Source of the DNA: an uncultured Bacilli bacterium
GTDB taxonomy: Bacteria; Bacillota_I; Bacilli_A; RF39; UBA660
Reading direction: 5' to 3'
Length of the DNA: 64,000 bases
Assembly: GCA_910578855.1 (NCBI GenBank)
Contig: CAJTRV010000001.1
Span: forward strand, 1-64,000
Made by a program: the position numbers and the translations under genes. Of this stretch, positions 16,205-24,220 are shown piece by piece. The notes below the pieces were generated by a model. It had not been told where the DNA came from and searched no databases. It worked only from the letters and a program-made list of their open reading frames with translations. Position 1 is the stretch's first letter; each line of letters begins with the position of its first letter.

Positions 16205-17815
16205 ATGAAATATGATATTGCAGCGTTAAAAAGAAAAATGCTTGTTAAATATCCCTTTTTTGGGAGTGTGGTAGCAAGTGTAGGTTATAAAGAAAACAAA
16301 GATATACCAACCGCAGGTACAGATGGAGAAACAATTTACTATAATCCTGAATATTTGGAAAGTTTAAGTGTTGAAGAACAGACTTTTATATTTGCTCATG
16401 AAGTATGTCATATTGCATTTAATCATATATTAAGAAGTGAAGATAAAGATCCAGATTTATGGAATATTGCTACTGATGGTGTTATTAATCAATTTTTGAA
16501 ACGAGATGGATTAAAAATGGCGCCGGGTGGAGTTGATATGGCAGAAGCTATTAATTACGATGCTGAACAGTTATATGAAAAACTATTACAAGAAAAACAG
16601 CAAAGACAACAGCAACAACAAACTGGACAAGGTAATAGTCAAAATCAACAAGGTAATCAGCAACAAAATCAACAACAAAGCGGTGGTAGTAGTCAAGGCG
16701 AAAATAACCAACAACAACCCCAATCACAACAACAGAGTGGCGATTCACAAAATCAAGAACAAAATCAAGAAAATCAACAACAAAGTAGTGGTGGGGGGCA
16801 AAGTGGTGATGACCAACAGCAATCTCAATCACAACAACAAGGTAGTTCAGGTGATGAAAGTTCACAAGAGCAAGATAAGCAATCACAAGAACAAAGCAGT
16901 GGTGGAACTGGGAAAGATTCACAAGAGGAAGATAAATCAAAACAAGATGTTGGACATGATACTCACAGCATGTGGGAACAAGCAGTTAAAAAGCATAAAG
17001 AGCAGCAAGAAAAATCTGATAAAAAAGAGAGTTTATTAGATAAGTTGTTAGGGAAAGATAAAGATAAAAAAGATAAAGAAAAAACTGAGCTTGAAAAGAA
17101 ACAAGAAGAACTTGCAGAAATGGGAGAAAAAGATGCTTTTAAGAAAAATCTTGAAGATAAGAAAAAGCAACTTGAAGAATTAAAAGAAGCAATTTCTAAA
17201 CAAGCATCACAAGCAGGAACTTCAACAAATAGAGATGTTAGAACAGTTAATGATATTGGTACTGCAAAACCAATAGTTGATTGGCGATATATTTTAAGAG
17301 AAGCAATTAAATATGATGTAGATTGGTCATATAAAAATGCTACATTAGAAGATGGTGTTGTTACTGCTAATTTAGAAGAACAACCAATGCCAGAAACTGA
17401 AATTGTTCTTGATACAAGTGGCTCAATAAATGAAGTATTATTAAAGAACTTTTTAAGAGAATGTAAAAATATATTACAACATACTAAATTAAAAGTAGGA
17501 TGTTTTGATACAGAATTTTATGGATTTCAAGAGATTAGAGCAGAAGAAGATATAGAAAATATGCGATTTGAAGGTGGTGGCGGTACTGACTTTGATGTCG
17601 CTGTAGGTGCTTTCTCAAGGCGAGTTGAAAATAAAATAATATTTACTGATGGAGAAGCTTCAATGCCGGATATGCCACTTGATGCAATATGGATAGTATT
17701 TGGTGGTGAAAGAATTAATCCTAAAGGTGGTAAAGTAATTCACATTACACCAGAACAATTGGATAGATTATATTCATACGAAATTGGGAGTGAAACCAGA
17801 GGAAGATCAAGATAA
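16205..17815 (+). CDS. DUF2201-like zinc peptidase domain + VWA domain protein
   Basis: 536 residues. The N-terminal domain carries HEVCH (H65, E66, H69) in FAHEVCHIAFNH, as in the DUF2201 putative metallopeptidase domain. Residues ~134-240 are a Gln/Ser/Gly-rich linker, then a charged Lys/Glu-rich helical stretch. The C-terminal VWA domain has a MIDAS: DTSGS (403-407), T461 in GGGGTDFDV, and D482 in FTDGE. MoxR ATPases work with MIDAS-containing VWA proteins, so this is the natural partner of the DGR-diversified ATPase. No signal peptide is seen, so a cytoplasmic role is likely. The last gene of the operon. Confidence 0.88.
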   Translation: MKYDIAALKRKMLVKYPFFGSVVASVGYKENKDIPTAGTDGETIYYNPEYLESLSVEEQTFIFAHEVCHIAFNHILRSEDKDPDLWNIATDGVINQFLKRDGLKMAPGGVDMAEAINYDAEQLYEKLLQEKQQRQQQQQTGQGNSQNQQGNQQQNQQQSGGSSQGENNQQQPQSQQQSGDSQNQEQNQENQQQSSGGGQSGDDQQQSQSQQQGSSGDESSQEQDKQSQEQSSGGTGKDSQEEDKSKQDVGHDTHSMWEQAVKKHKEQQEKSDKKESLLDKLLGKDKDKKDKEKTELEKKQEELAEMGEKDAFKKNLEDKKKQLEELKEAISKQASQAGTSTNRDVRTVNDIGTAKPIVDWRYILREAIKYDVDWSYKNATLEDGVVTANLEEQPMPETEIVLDTSGSINEVLLKNFLRECKNILQHTKLKVGCFDTEFYGFQEIRAEEDIENMRFEGGGGTDFDVAVGAFSRRVENKIIFTDGEASMPDMPLDAIWIVFGGERINPKGGKVIHITPEQLDRLYSYEIGSETRGRSR

Positions 17816-17888
17816 TTAAGGTTTGGGACAAATAGTTCTAAATCTTTTTAATTTTGTAATTCACCTTTATATATAGGGAAAATTAATA

Positions 17889-17905
17889 TTTTGTGTTATA
17901 ATTAA
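17889..17905 (+). promoter_or_regulatory. Extended -10 promoter of the nucleotide cassette
   Basis: TTTTGTGTTATAATTAA, with TG-T-TATAAT, 55 bases before the first cassette gene. The same 17 bases occur at 10723-10739 near the left end of the element. Confidence 0.6.
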
Positions 17906-17959
17906 ATTGTACGATTAGGGCTTATTAATTATAGGTATATTAAAGGATTGAGTGATAGT

Positions 17960-19408
17960 ATGAGAATAGGTTTAGATATAGATAATGTTGTAACCAATTT
18001 TGATAAAAAAATGTTAGAAGAATTTTATAAAGAAGATAAAAACAAAAGAAATAAGGGAATAGTTAATCCAGAAGGAAATTGGATTAAAAATATGTTTGAT
18101 TGGTCAAATGATGAAATAGAGACCTTTTTTAATGACAATATGCAAGAATTTGCTAAAGAGTTAGAACCTAGAGAAGATGCTAAATATTATATGGATAAAT
18201 TATTGGATGATGGGCATAGTTTATATTTAATTTCACATAGAGCTTATCCACATTATACTGAACCATATAAAATTACTGAAAACTGGTTAAAAAAAAATAA
18301 TATAAATTATACAAAATTAATACTTTCTAAAACTACAAATAAAAGTAAAGAATGTAAGGAAAATAACATTGATGTAATGTTTGATGATGTTAGAACTAAT
18401 TGTCATCAATTGCAAGAAAGTGGTATTAAATGTTATTTAATGGGAACAAACTATAATCAAAAAAAATTAGATGGATTAAAAGTAGTGAAAAATTGGAAGG
18501 AACTATATGAGGTGGTTAATAAAATGGAAAAGAAAAAAGTAATATTAGATACAGATATGTATAATGAAATAGATGATCAATTTGCATTAACTTATTTAAT
18601 TAAATCATTGAATATTTTTGATTTACAAGCAATCACAATAGCTCCATTTTCAAAAAGTGGTTATGCTAATACTATGACTATTGAAGATGGAACAGAAAAA
18701 AGTTATGAGACAACTTTAAAAATATTAGATATGTTGGATAAATCTGAATATAAAGATTTAGTATATAAGGGTGCAATAAAATATATGAAAGATAGTGAAG
18801 AAGATAATGATGCTGTAAATAAAATAATTGAAATATCAAATAAAAATGAAAAAACAACTATTTTAGCTATTGGAGCAATAACAAATGTTGCATTAGCTAT
18901 TAAGAAAGCACCTGAAATTATTAGCAAAATAAATGTAGTATGGTTAGGTGGTAATACTTTCTTAACTAAAGATAATAGTGAATTTAATTTTAGACAAGAT
19001 ATAAAAGCAGTACAAACAGTATTTAATTCAGGCGTTGAATTAGTTGTTATTCCATGTAGAAATGTTGCTTCTAATTTATCAACTACAATTTATGAATTAC
19101 AACATTATTTAAGTGAGAATACAGAATTAAATAAATATTTAATTGATATTTTTATTAAGTGCAAAAAATCATTTATGAAAGAACCTAAAGATGAAATAGG
19201 TTCTAGTAAAACATTATGGGATCTAAGTGCAATAGCTTATGAGATAAATGCAGATTGGTTTAAATCTGAAATGATAAGTTGTCCTAATGTTCTTGATAAT
19301 GGTTTATATGAACAAACAGAAAACAGACATAATGTAATATTTGTGAATGATTTATATCGCAATAAAATATATCAAGATTTCTTTATTAAAATGGGATATA
19401 AAATTTAG
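17960..19408 (+). CDS. HAD-type 5'(3')-nucleotidase fused to inosine-uridine-type nucleoside hydrolase
   Basis: 482 residues. The N-terminal ~185 residues are a HAD phosphatase of the 5'-deoxyribonucleotidase type: nucleophile motif IGLDIDNVV, LISHR, and VMFDDV. From M189 the protein is an inosine-uridine nucleoside hydrolase: ILDTDMYNEIDDQFAL is the calcium-binding N-terminal signature, with 'ILAIGAITNVALAI' and 'WLGGN' later. Together they could take a nucleotide to nucleoside and then to free base. An internal ribosome site GAGGTGG (18509-18515) lies 8 bases before an in-frame ATG at 18524, exactly at the domain junction. The ATG at 17960 is preferred over the TTG at 17948. Confidence 0.85.
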   Translation: MRIGLDIDNVVTNFDKKMLEEFYKEDKNKRNKGIVNPEGNWIKNMFDWSNDEIETFFNDNMQEFAKELEPREDAKYYMDKLLDDGHSLYLISHRAYPHYTEPYKITENWLKKNNINYTKLILSKTTNKSKECKENNIDVMFDDVRTNCHQLQESGIKCYLMGTNYNQKKLDGLKVVKNWKELYEVVNKMEKKKVILDTDMYNEIDDQFALTYLIKSLNIFDLQAITIAPFSKSGYANTMTIEDGTEKSYETTLKILDMLDKSEYKDLVYKGAIKYMKDSEEDNDAVNKIIEISNKNEKTTILAIGAITNVALAIKKAPEIISKINVVWLGGNTFLTKDNSEFNFRQDIKAVQTVFNSGVELVVIPCRNVASNLSTTIYELQHYLSENTELNKYLIDIFIKCKKSFMKEPKDEIGSSKTLWDLSAIAYEINADWFKSEMISCPNVLDNGLYEQTENRHNVIFVNDLYRNKIYQDFFIKMGYKI

Positions 19409-19445
19409 AATAACTAGATACTAATATTGTGTAGAGGGTGATTAG

Positions 19446-19970
19446 ATGAAAGTATATATAGTAAGACATGGTCAAGTTTCACATAATGCTTTGAATCAAT
19501 ATAATACGAGTGATGAAGATTTAACAGATTTAGGAATAAAGCAAGCAGAAGAATTAAGAAGCAAAATTCAAAATATACATTTTGATATTGTTATATCATC
19601 GCCATTATTAAGAGCTACTCATACAGAATACATACTTACAAATTATGATAATAGTATAATTACTGATGAAAGGTTAAGAGAAAGAAGCTGTGGTACTTTA
19701 AGTGGACAACCACTTGAAGTTACGAATAGAGAAGAATATTGGAATTATTATAGTGATGTTCAATATGGTATAAATGAAAATATACAAGATTTCTTTAAAA
19801 GAGTTTATAATTTTTTAGATGATCTTAAAACAAAAGATTATAAAAGTGTTTTAATAGTTGCTCATAGTGGAGTTTCAAAAGCTTTTAGTGGTTATTTTGA
19901 AGGGATAAAGGATGGCAAATTTTTAAACAGAGGATTAAAAAATTGTGAAATTAAGGAGTATGAATTATGA
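19446..19970 (+). CDS. Histidine phosphatase family protein
   Basis: 174 residues with the phosphoglycerate-mutase-like signature VRHGQVSHNALNQYN...LTDLGIKQAEEL, 'SSPLLRATHTEYI', 'DERLRERSCGTLSG' and the second catalytic His in VAHSGVSKAF. Members remove phosphate from sugars, nucleotides or cobalamin precursors; here the neighbours suggest a nucleotide or nucleotide-sugar substrate. The stop overlaps the start of the next gene by 4 bases (ATGA). Confidence 0.88.
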   Translation: MKVYIVRHGQVSHNALNQYNTSDEDLTDLGIKQAEELRSKIQNIHFDIVISSPLLRATHTEYILTNYDNSIITDERLRERSCGTLSGQPLEVTNREEYWNYYSDVQYGINENIQDFFKRVYNFLDDLKTKDYKSVLIVAHSGVSKAFSGYFEGIKDGKFLNRGLKNCEIKEYEL

Positions 19971-20587
19971 AATTAACCAGTAAAGAAGCAAGAGAATTTT
20001 TAGAAAATGAAAGAGCCAATTTTGAAAATCAAAGATGGATAAATCATAGTGTTTGTGTAGGAGATACTGCTGGTAAAATTGCTGAAGCTTTGTATAAAAA
20101 AGATATTAATGTAGATATTGATAAAACAATTGCATTAGGGTATATTCATGATATTGGCAAAAAATTTAATGAACATGGAGGAGTATTTCCACATGCAATA
20201 AATGGGTATAACTATATTAAAGAATTAGGATATGATGAAGAATATGCAAGTATTTGTATTAAACATTCATTTCTAAACAATGATATAGATTGTATATCAA
20301 ACGATAGAGATGAAACTGATAAATCTAATCCTAATTATAATTTTGTAAAAGAATATATAAGCAAAGAATATAGTATTGAGGAAAAAATAATTAATTTATG
20401 TGATTTAATGTGTATAACTAAAACATTAACTGTAGAAAAAAGAATGATAGATTTATTACTAAGGCATGGAGTATTTAAAAAGACACATTATCATATAGAA
20501 GAAACTATGAAATTAAAAGAATATTTTGATGATTTATTAGGATATAATTTATATGATTTATTTCCAGAAATTAAAGATAATCTATAG
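19967..20587 (+). CDS. HD-domain phosphohydrolase
   Basis: 206 residues; HD-domain metal ligands in 'WINHSVCVGDTAGKIAEAL', 'ALGYIHDIGKKF' (the HD pair), and 'IKHSFLN'. HD proteins cleave phosphate esters, often of nucleotides. It overlaps the histidine phosphatase gene by 4 bases and is therefore translationally coupled to it. Substrate unknown; YqeK-like Ap4A hydrolases share the general layout. Confidence 0.78.
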   Translation: MKLTSKEAREFLENERANFENQRWINHSVCVGDTAGKIAEALYKKDINVDIDKTIALGYIHDIGKKFNEHGGVFPHAINGYNYIKELGYDEEYASICIKHSFLNNDIDCISNDRDETDKSNPNYNFVKEYISKEYSIEEKIINLCDLMCITKTLTVEKRMIDLLLRHGVFKKTHYHIEETMKLKEYFDDLLGYNLYDLFPEIKDNL

Positions 20588-20598
20588 TTGGTGGTATT

Positions 20599-21201
20599 AT
20601 GACTATAAAAGATATGAAACAAGCTGTTAAGCTTTTAGAAAATGAATGGGATTTGGGAGAAAAGGAATCGGGAGCATCAAGGCATCTATGTGCATGGATT
20701 TACTTGATGGAAATATTAGAAGAAACCGAACAATTTGTGTATTATAGAGAGAATGGTAATCTTTTAGGATTTGCTGGATATTCTAATGATAAATCAAAAA
20801 AGCATCTATTAAAAAAGAAATTTTATTCATTTATAAAAAAACAATTGTATAAAAGCAAAGAAATAAAAGATATAAAAGCATTACATGAGTATGAAGATAA
20901 TTACTACTATGTACCAGATGAATTGAAAAATTACTTTGATGGAGAAGTATCTATGCTAATAATTGATGAAAAAATAAGAGGCAAAGGAATTGGAAAAAAA
21001 TTACTTTTAGAAGTATTCGCTCTAGCTAAAAAAGATAATATGAAAAATCTTCAAATACTAACTGATGATTCTTGCAATTATTATATATATGAGTCATTAG
21101 GATGTAAGAAAGTATATGAAACAGTAATAGAAAATAAAGAATATGGTAAATTAGGTAATATTACAAAGGAAACTGCTTATATTTATGAAAAAGTATTATA
21201 A
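20599..21201 (+). CDS. GNAT-family N-acetyltransferase
   Basis: 200 residues; GNAT core with acetyl-CoA binding motif 'SMLIIDEKIRGKGIGKKLLLEVFALAKKDN' (R/QxxGxG/A as RGKGIGKK) and the C-terminal beta-strand 'YIYESLGCKKVYE'. The N-terminal part 'GASRHLCAWIYLMEILEETEQFVYYRENGNLLGFAGY' fits the first GNAT strands. The acceptor cannot be told from sequence. It ends the first run of cassette genes. Confidence 0.82.
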   Translation: MTIKDMKQAVKLLENEWDLGEKESGASRHLCAWIYLMEILEETEQFVYYRENGNLLGFAGYSNDKSKKHLLKKKFYSFIKKQLYKSKEIKDIKALHEYEDNYYYVPDELKNYFDGEVSMLIIDEKIRGKGIGKKLLLEVFALAKKDNMKNLQILTDDSCNYYIYESLGCKKVYETVIENKEYGKLGNITKETAYIYEKVL

Positions 21202-21265
21202 ATTAGTGAAATAATATTCCCTATGAAAAAGGATATAGTAAAAAATTAGAAAATAATTAGTTCTA

Positions 21266-21294
21266 TTGACTAATTTATACTAAACTATTATAAT
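21266..21294 (+). promoter_or_regulatory. Promoter of the second HD gene
   Basis: TTGACT (21266-21271), 17-base spacer, TATAAT (21289-21294); 24 bases before the ATG at 21319. Close to consensus. Confidence 0.75.
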
Positions 21295-21318
21295 AATCTA
21301 CCGAAATGAGGCGATTTT

Positions 21319-21960
21319 ATGTCAAGAGAACAAAATGTAATAAATTATTATGTTATATGTAATAGATTAAAAAATGTTATCAGAACTGGTTGGAAAAATT
21401 GGAATGTGCAAAGAGAAAGAATTGAAAGTGTTGCGGAGCATATATTTGGTGTTCAAATGCTTGCAATTGCAATGAAGTCAGAGTATCAATATGATGTTGA
21501 TATAATGAAAGTTATATTTATGCTAGCGATACATGAACTTGGTGAAACAGTTATAGGCGACTTAACTCAATTTGAAATATCCAAAGAGGAAAAGGAAAAA
21601 TTAGAGCATGAAGCAGTGCATAGAATATTAGGCGGTTTATTAGATGGTAACCAAATTGAAGCATTATTTTTAGAATTTGATTCCCATAGTACAAAAGAAT
21701 CTATGTTTGCATATCAATGTGATAAGTTGGAATGTGATTTACAAAGTAAATTATATGATGAAGAAGGTTGTGTTGATTTAGATAAACAGGATGGTAATGA
21801 AACAATGAAAAATTCAAGAGTTCAAGAATTGTTAAAAACAGGTGCTTCATGGTCAACTATGTGGCTTCAATTTGGACAACAAGTTTATCCATACGATGAT
21901 AATTTTAGAGCAGTTTCTAATTATGCTATAAATAATGAAATAGGTCCAAAAAGGAAATAA
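21319..21960 (+). CDS. HD-domain 5'-deoxynucleotidase-like protein (YfbR/HDDC2-like)
   Basis: 213 residues. The HD motif set 'RESVAEHIFGVQMLAIAM' (read here as IESVAEH), 'FMLAIHELGETVIGDLT' and 'YQCDKLECDLQSKLYDE' is that of the HD_3 group containing YfbR 5'-deoxynucleotidase and HDDC2; the usual HD pair is HE here, as in several of these enzymes. It would dephosphorylate deoxynucleoside monophosphates. It has its own strong promoter and GAGGCGAT ribosome site. Confidence 0.75.
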   Translation: MSREQNVINYYVICNRLKNVIRTGWKNWNVQRERIESVAEHIFGVQMLAIAMKSEYQYDVDIMKVIFMLAIHELGETVIGDLTQFEISKEEKEKLEHEAVHRILGGLLDGNQIEALFLEFDSHSTKESMFAYQCDKLECDLQSKLYDEEGCVDLDKQDGNETMKNSRVQELLKTGASWSTMWLQFGQQVYPYDDNFRAVSNYAINNEIGPKRK

Positions 21961-21979
21961 AAAGTATTAAGTTTAAAAA

Positions 21980-22020
21980 TGCAAACTTGCACAAAAACCA
22001 AAAAAATATGCAAAATTGCA
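21980..22020. promoter_or_regulatory. Two palindromic operators upstream of the LysR gene
   Basis: TGCAAACTTGCA (21980-21991) and TGCAAAATTGCA (22009-22020), centres 29 bases apart. The right copy ends 9 bases before the -35 TTGACA. The same palindrome occurs once before the radical SAM gene and twice before 26144, so it is the likely binding site of the LysR protein encoded next. Confidence 0.7.
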
Positions 22021-22029
22021 TTTTTTATA

Positions 22030-22058
22030 TTGACAAAAAACTTAAATTGTTATAGTAT
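22030..22058 (+). promoter_or_regulatory. Promoter of the LysR gene
   Basis: TTGACA at 22030-22035 with TAGTAT at 22053-22058 (spacing 17) or TATAGT at 22051-22056 (spacing 15). Directly downstream of the two palindromes, suggesting autoregulation. Confidence 0.65.
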
Positions 22059-22086
22059 ATAAAACAATTCAAAAGGGGGAGATTCT

Positions 22087-22950
22087 ATGTTAAATACTCA
22101 ATCTATGAATCTTGATTTAATTAGAACCTTTGTAATTGTTGGTCAATCTAGGGATTATAATGACGCTGCTTCAAAGTTAAATATGGATAGATCTAATGTA
22201 TCAAGACATATTAAAACTCTTGAAGAATTAATGGGAACTAAATTAATAAATAAAAATGCTAAAAACTATATTGAATTAACAGAAGATGGTAAGGTGTTAT
22301 TTGATGGATATGAAAAAGCATACAATTTATTATTTATTACTGAAAAGACATATTTACAAAATAAAGACTTAAATAGTGGTAAAATATCAATTGGTATTTC
22401 TAGTGATATAGAATCTAAAATTTTAATTGATAAAATAGTAGATTTTAAAAAGAAATATGCTGATACAGCATTTAAAACAATAAATTTACCTTCAAAAAGT
22501 TTAGTAGAAAAGTTATCACATTATACACTTGACTTTGTTATAGATGAAAAATCAGATAGTTATAAGAAAAGTAGTGGTGTTAAATCTATAGATTTATTTG
22601 ATGAAGAATACTGTCTAGTATATTCAAAAAATAATTTTGCTATTTCAGATATTTCAGATTTAAAAGATCTTTCATTTATATTACCTGTTAGTACAAAACA
22701 AGAAAGAAAATTATTTGAAGAATATTTAAGTGATAATCAAATAACAAGAAGATTATCTATAGAAACATCTAATTATTTTTCTTCAATCGAATATGCTAAG
22801 AATGGATTAGGAGTAGCTTTAGTTCCTAAAAGTATGATAGTTGATGAATTAGAAGTTTTTGATATTGATTTAAAAAAGACTATCACATTAAGTTATGTTG
22901 AGAATAATTTATCACCATCATCAAAAGAGTTTTTGAAAGAATTTAAATAA
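22087..22950 (+). CDS. LysR-family transcriptional regulator
   Basis: 287 residues: N-terminal winged HTH (LDLIRTFVIVGQSRDYNDAASKLNMDRSNVSRHIKTLEELMGTKLI) and a C-terminal periplasmic-binding-protein-like effector domain. Ribosome site AAGGGGGAG. It lies between the two halves of the nucleotide cassette and has two palindromes immediately upstream. The effector is unknown; a nucleoside, base or product of the cassette is a natural guess. A strong terminator follows. Confidence 0.88.
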   Translation: MLNTQSMNLDLIRTFVIVGQSRDYNDAASKLNMDRSNVSRHIKTLEELMGTKLINKNAKNYIELTEDGKVLFDGYEKAYNLLFITEKTYLQNKDLNSGKISIGISSDIESKILIDKIVDFKKKYADTAFKTINLPSKSLVEKLSHYTLDFVIDEKSDSYKKSSGVKSIDLFDEEYCLVYSKNNFAISDISDLKDLSFILPVSTKQERKLFEEYLSDNQITRRLSIETSNYFSSIEYAKNGLGVALVPKSMIVDELEVFDIDLKKTITLSYVENNLSPSSKEFLKEFK

Positions 22951-22968
22951 TATACTAAAAATATTTAT

Positions 22969-23002
22969 AATCTAATTTCAATTTTGAAGTTAGATTTTTT
23001 TT
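22969..23002 (+). terminator. Intrinsic terminator after the LysR gene
   Basis: Stem AATCTAA-TTCAA/TTGAA-TTAGATT (22969-22996) with one internal mismatch, followed by T6-T8. Confidence 0.8.
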
Positions 23003-23004
23003 AA

Positions 23005-23037
23005 TGCAATTTTGCATATACAATTGTAAAATTGACT
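23005..23037. promoter_or_regulatory. Palindromic operator and probable promoter of the radical SAM operon
   Basis: TGCAATTTTGCA at 23005-23016 is the reverse complement of the operator at 22009. It is followed by a TACAATTGTA palindrome and a TTGACT at 23032-23037; a matching -10 at a normal distance is not clear (TAGAAT at 23062 is too far). Confidence 0.55.
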
Positions 23038-23095
23038 GGATATATTTGGCAATAAAGATGTTAGAATAATCACTAATTAAAAAAGAGGTGATTTT

Positions 23096-24220
23096 ATGTC
23101 TGTAATTGAAATGCACTCTAGTTGGCTTGCTATTAATTCAATCGTTGGATGTCCTAATGGATGTAAATATTGTTTATTACAAGCTACTAATGATAATAAT
23201 TGTTTACCTAAAGAATTAGCGACACCAGAAGAAGCAGTTAAGCAATTATTAGAGTACAAATATTATGACAAAGATATTCCAGTATGTTTATTGCCTAATA
23301 CAGATGTTTTTGTAAATCCAAAGAATGTTAAATACTTATTAAAATTACTAGATGAGATTGAAAAAAATAATATATTAAATGATTTAATTATTATTACAAA
23401 ATGTAAAATAACAGATGAAGTTATAATGAAGGTAAAAGGCTTGAAATCAAAAGGTCAAAATGTTGTTTTCTATATTAGTTATTCTGGATTAGGAAAAGAA
23501 ATAGAACCTAGAATATCAGAGGAAATATTAAGAGATAATTTTAAAAAACTAAGTGAAAATGGTATTGATGTAATTCACTATTATAGACCATTTCTACCAC
23601 AAAATTCAGATCCGGAAAAAATTAAAGAAATTCTTGATTATGTTAATCAATATACTGATATTTCAGTAACAACTGGATTAGCTCTTATTGAAACATTCAT
23701 AAATAAAATTGATTGTTGGGATGAAATAAAAGAAAATAAAGAAGCTAGTTTAAAAGCAAATTGTGTATGGCCTGAAAGTGCTTGGAATTATTTTAATAAT
23801 AATTATTCTCATCCACAACAAATATTTCAAACTAATACTTGTGGATTAAATACTAAATTAAAAAGGCCTTCAACACAATACTATGGAACAGAAGAATGCT
23901 TAAAATATAATCATTGTAGCAAAGAGCAAAGAGAACGTTGTAGATTAGCTCATCAAAAGATAAGTGAAGATTTAATAAAGATGAGATGTTCATTACTATT
24001 AAATAAATTAGGATTTGATTCTAATAATGTTGAATATATTTTTGATAAATATGGAAGTTTGGAACTTAAAAATATAGATTTAAAGATTAGTGATGCTTCT
24101 TATTTATCATATAAATTGGGAACAAAAGTATATGTCTCTACTAATAATATTGTTAAAGATACTTATAATTCAACTTTAAATGGTGCTAAGCCACTTGTTT
24201 TAAAGGCAGGTGTTAAATAA
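23096..24220 (+). CDS. Radical SAM protein
   Basis: 374 residues. The N-terminal motif GCPNGCKYC (C19, C23, C26) is the [4Fe-4S]/SAM-binding CxxxCxxC. A second cysteine set (CGLNTKLK...EECLKYNHCSKEQRERC, ~residues 260-300) may bind another cluster or zinc. The fold region between is TIM-barrel-like and resembles spore-photoproduct-lyase-type radical SAM proteins, but the reaction is not identified. Ribosome site AGAGGTGA. It overlaps the next gene by one base (TAATG), so both products probably act together. Confidence 0.8.
   Translation: MSVIEMHSSWLAINSIVGCPNGCKYCLLQATNDNNCLPKELATPEEAVKQLLEYKYYDKDIPVCLLPNTDVFVNPKNVKYLLKLLDEIEKNNILNDLIIITKCKITDEVIMKVKGLKSKGQNVVFYISYSGLGKEIEPRISEEILRDNFKKLSENGIDVIHYYRPFLPQNSDPEKIKEILDYVNQYTDISVTTGLALIETFINKIDCWDEIKENKEASLKANCVWPESAWNYFNNNYSHPQQIFQTNTCGLNTKLKRPSTQYYGTEECLKYNHCSKEQRERCRLAHQKISEDLIKMRCSLLLNKLGFDSNNVEYIFDKYGSLELKNIDLKISDASYLSYKLGTKVYVSTNNIVKDTYNSTLNGAKPLVLKAGVK

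Noticed and set aside
16600..16960. CAA-rich repetitive DNA that might look like a repeat array
   Set aside because: It is the Gln/Ser/Gly linker of the VWA protein; units are irregular, with no spacers as in CRISPR.
16527..17039. 170-residue frame inside the VWA gene
   Set aside because: Created by the CAA/CAG-rich linker read out of frame; composition is low-complexity Asn/Lys and there is no ribosome site.
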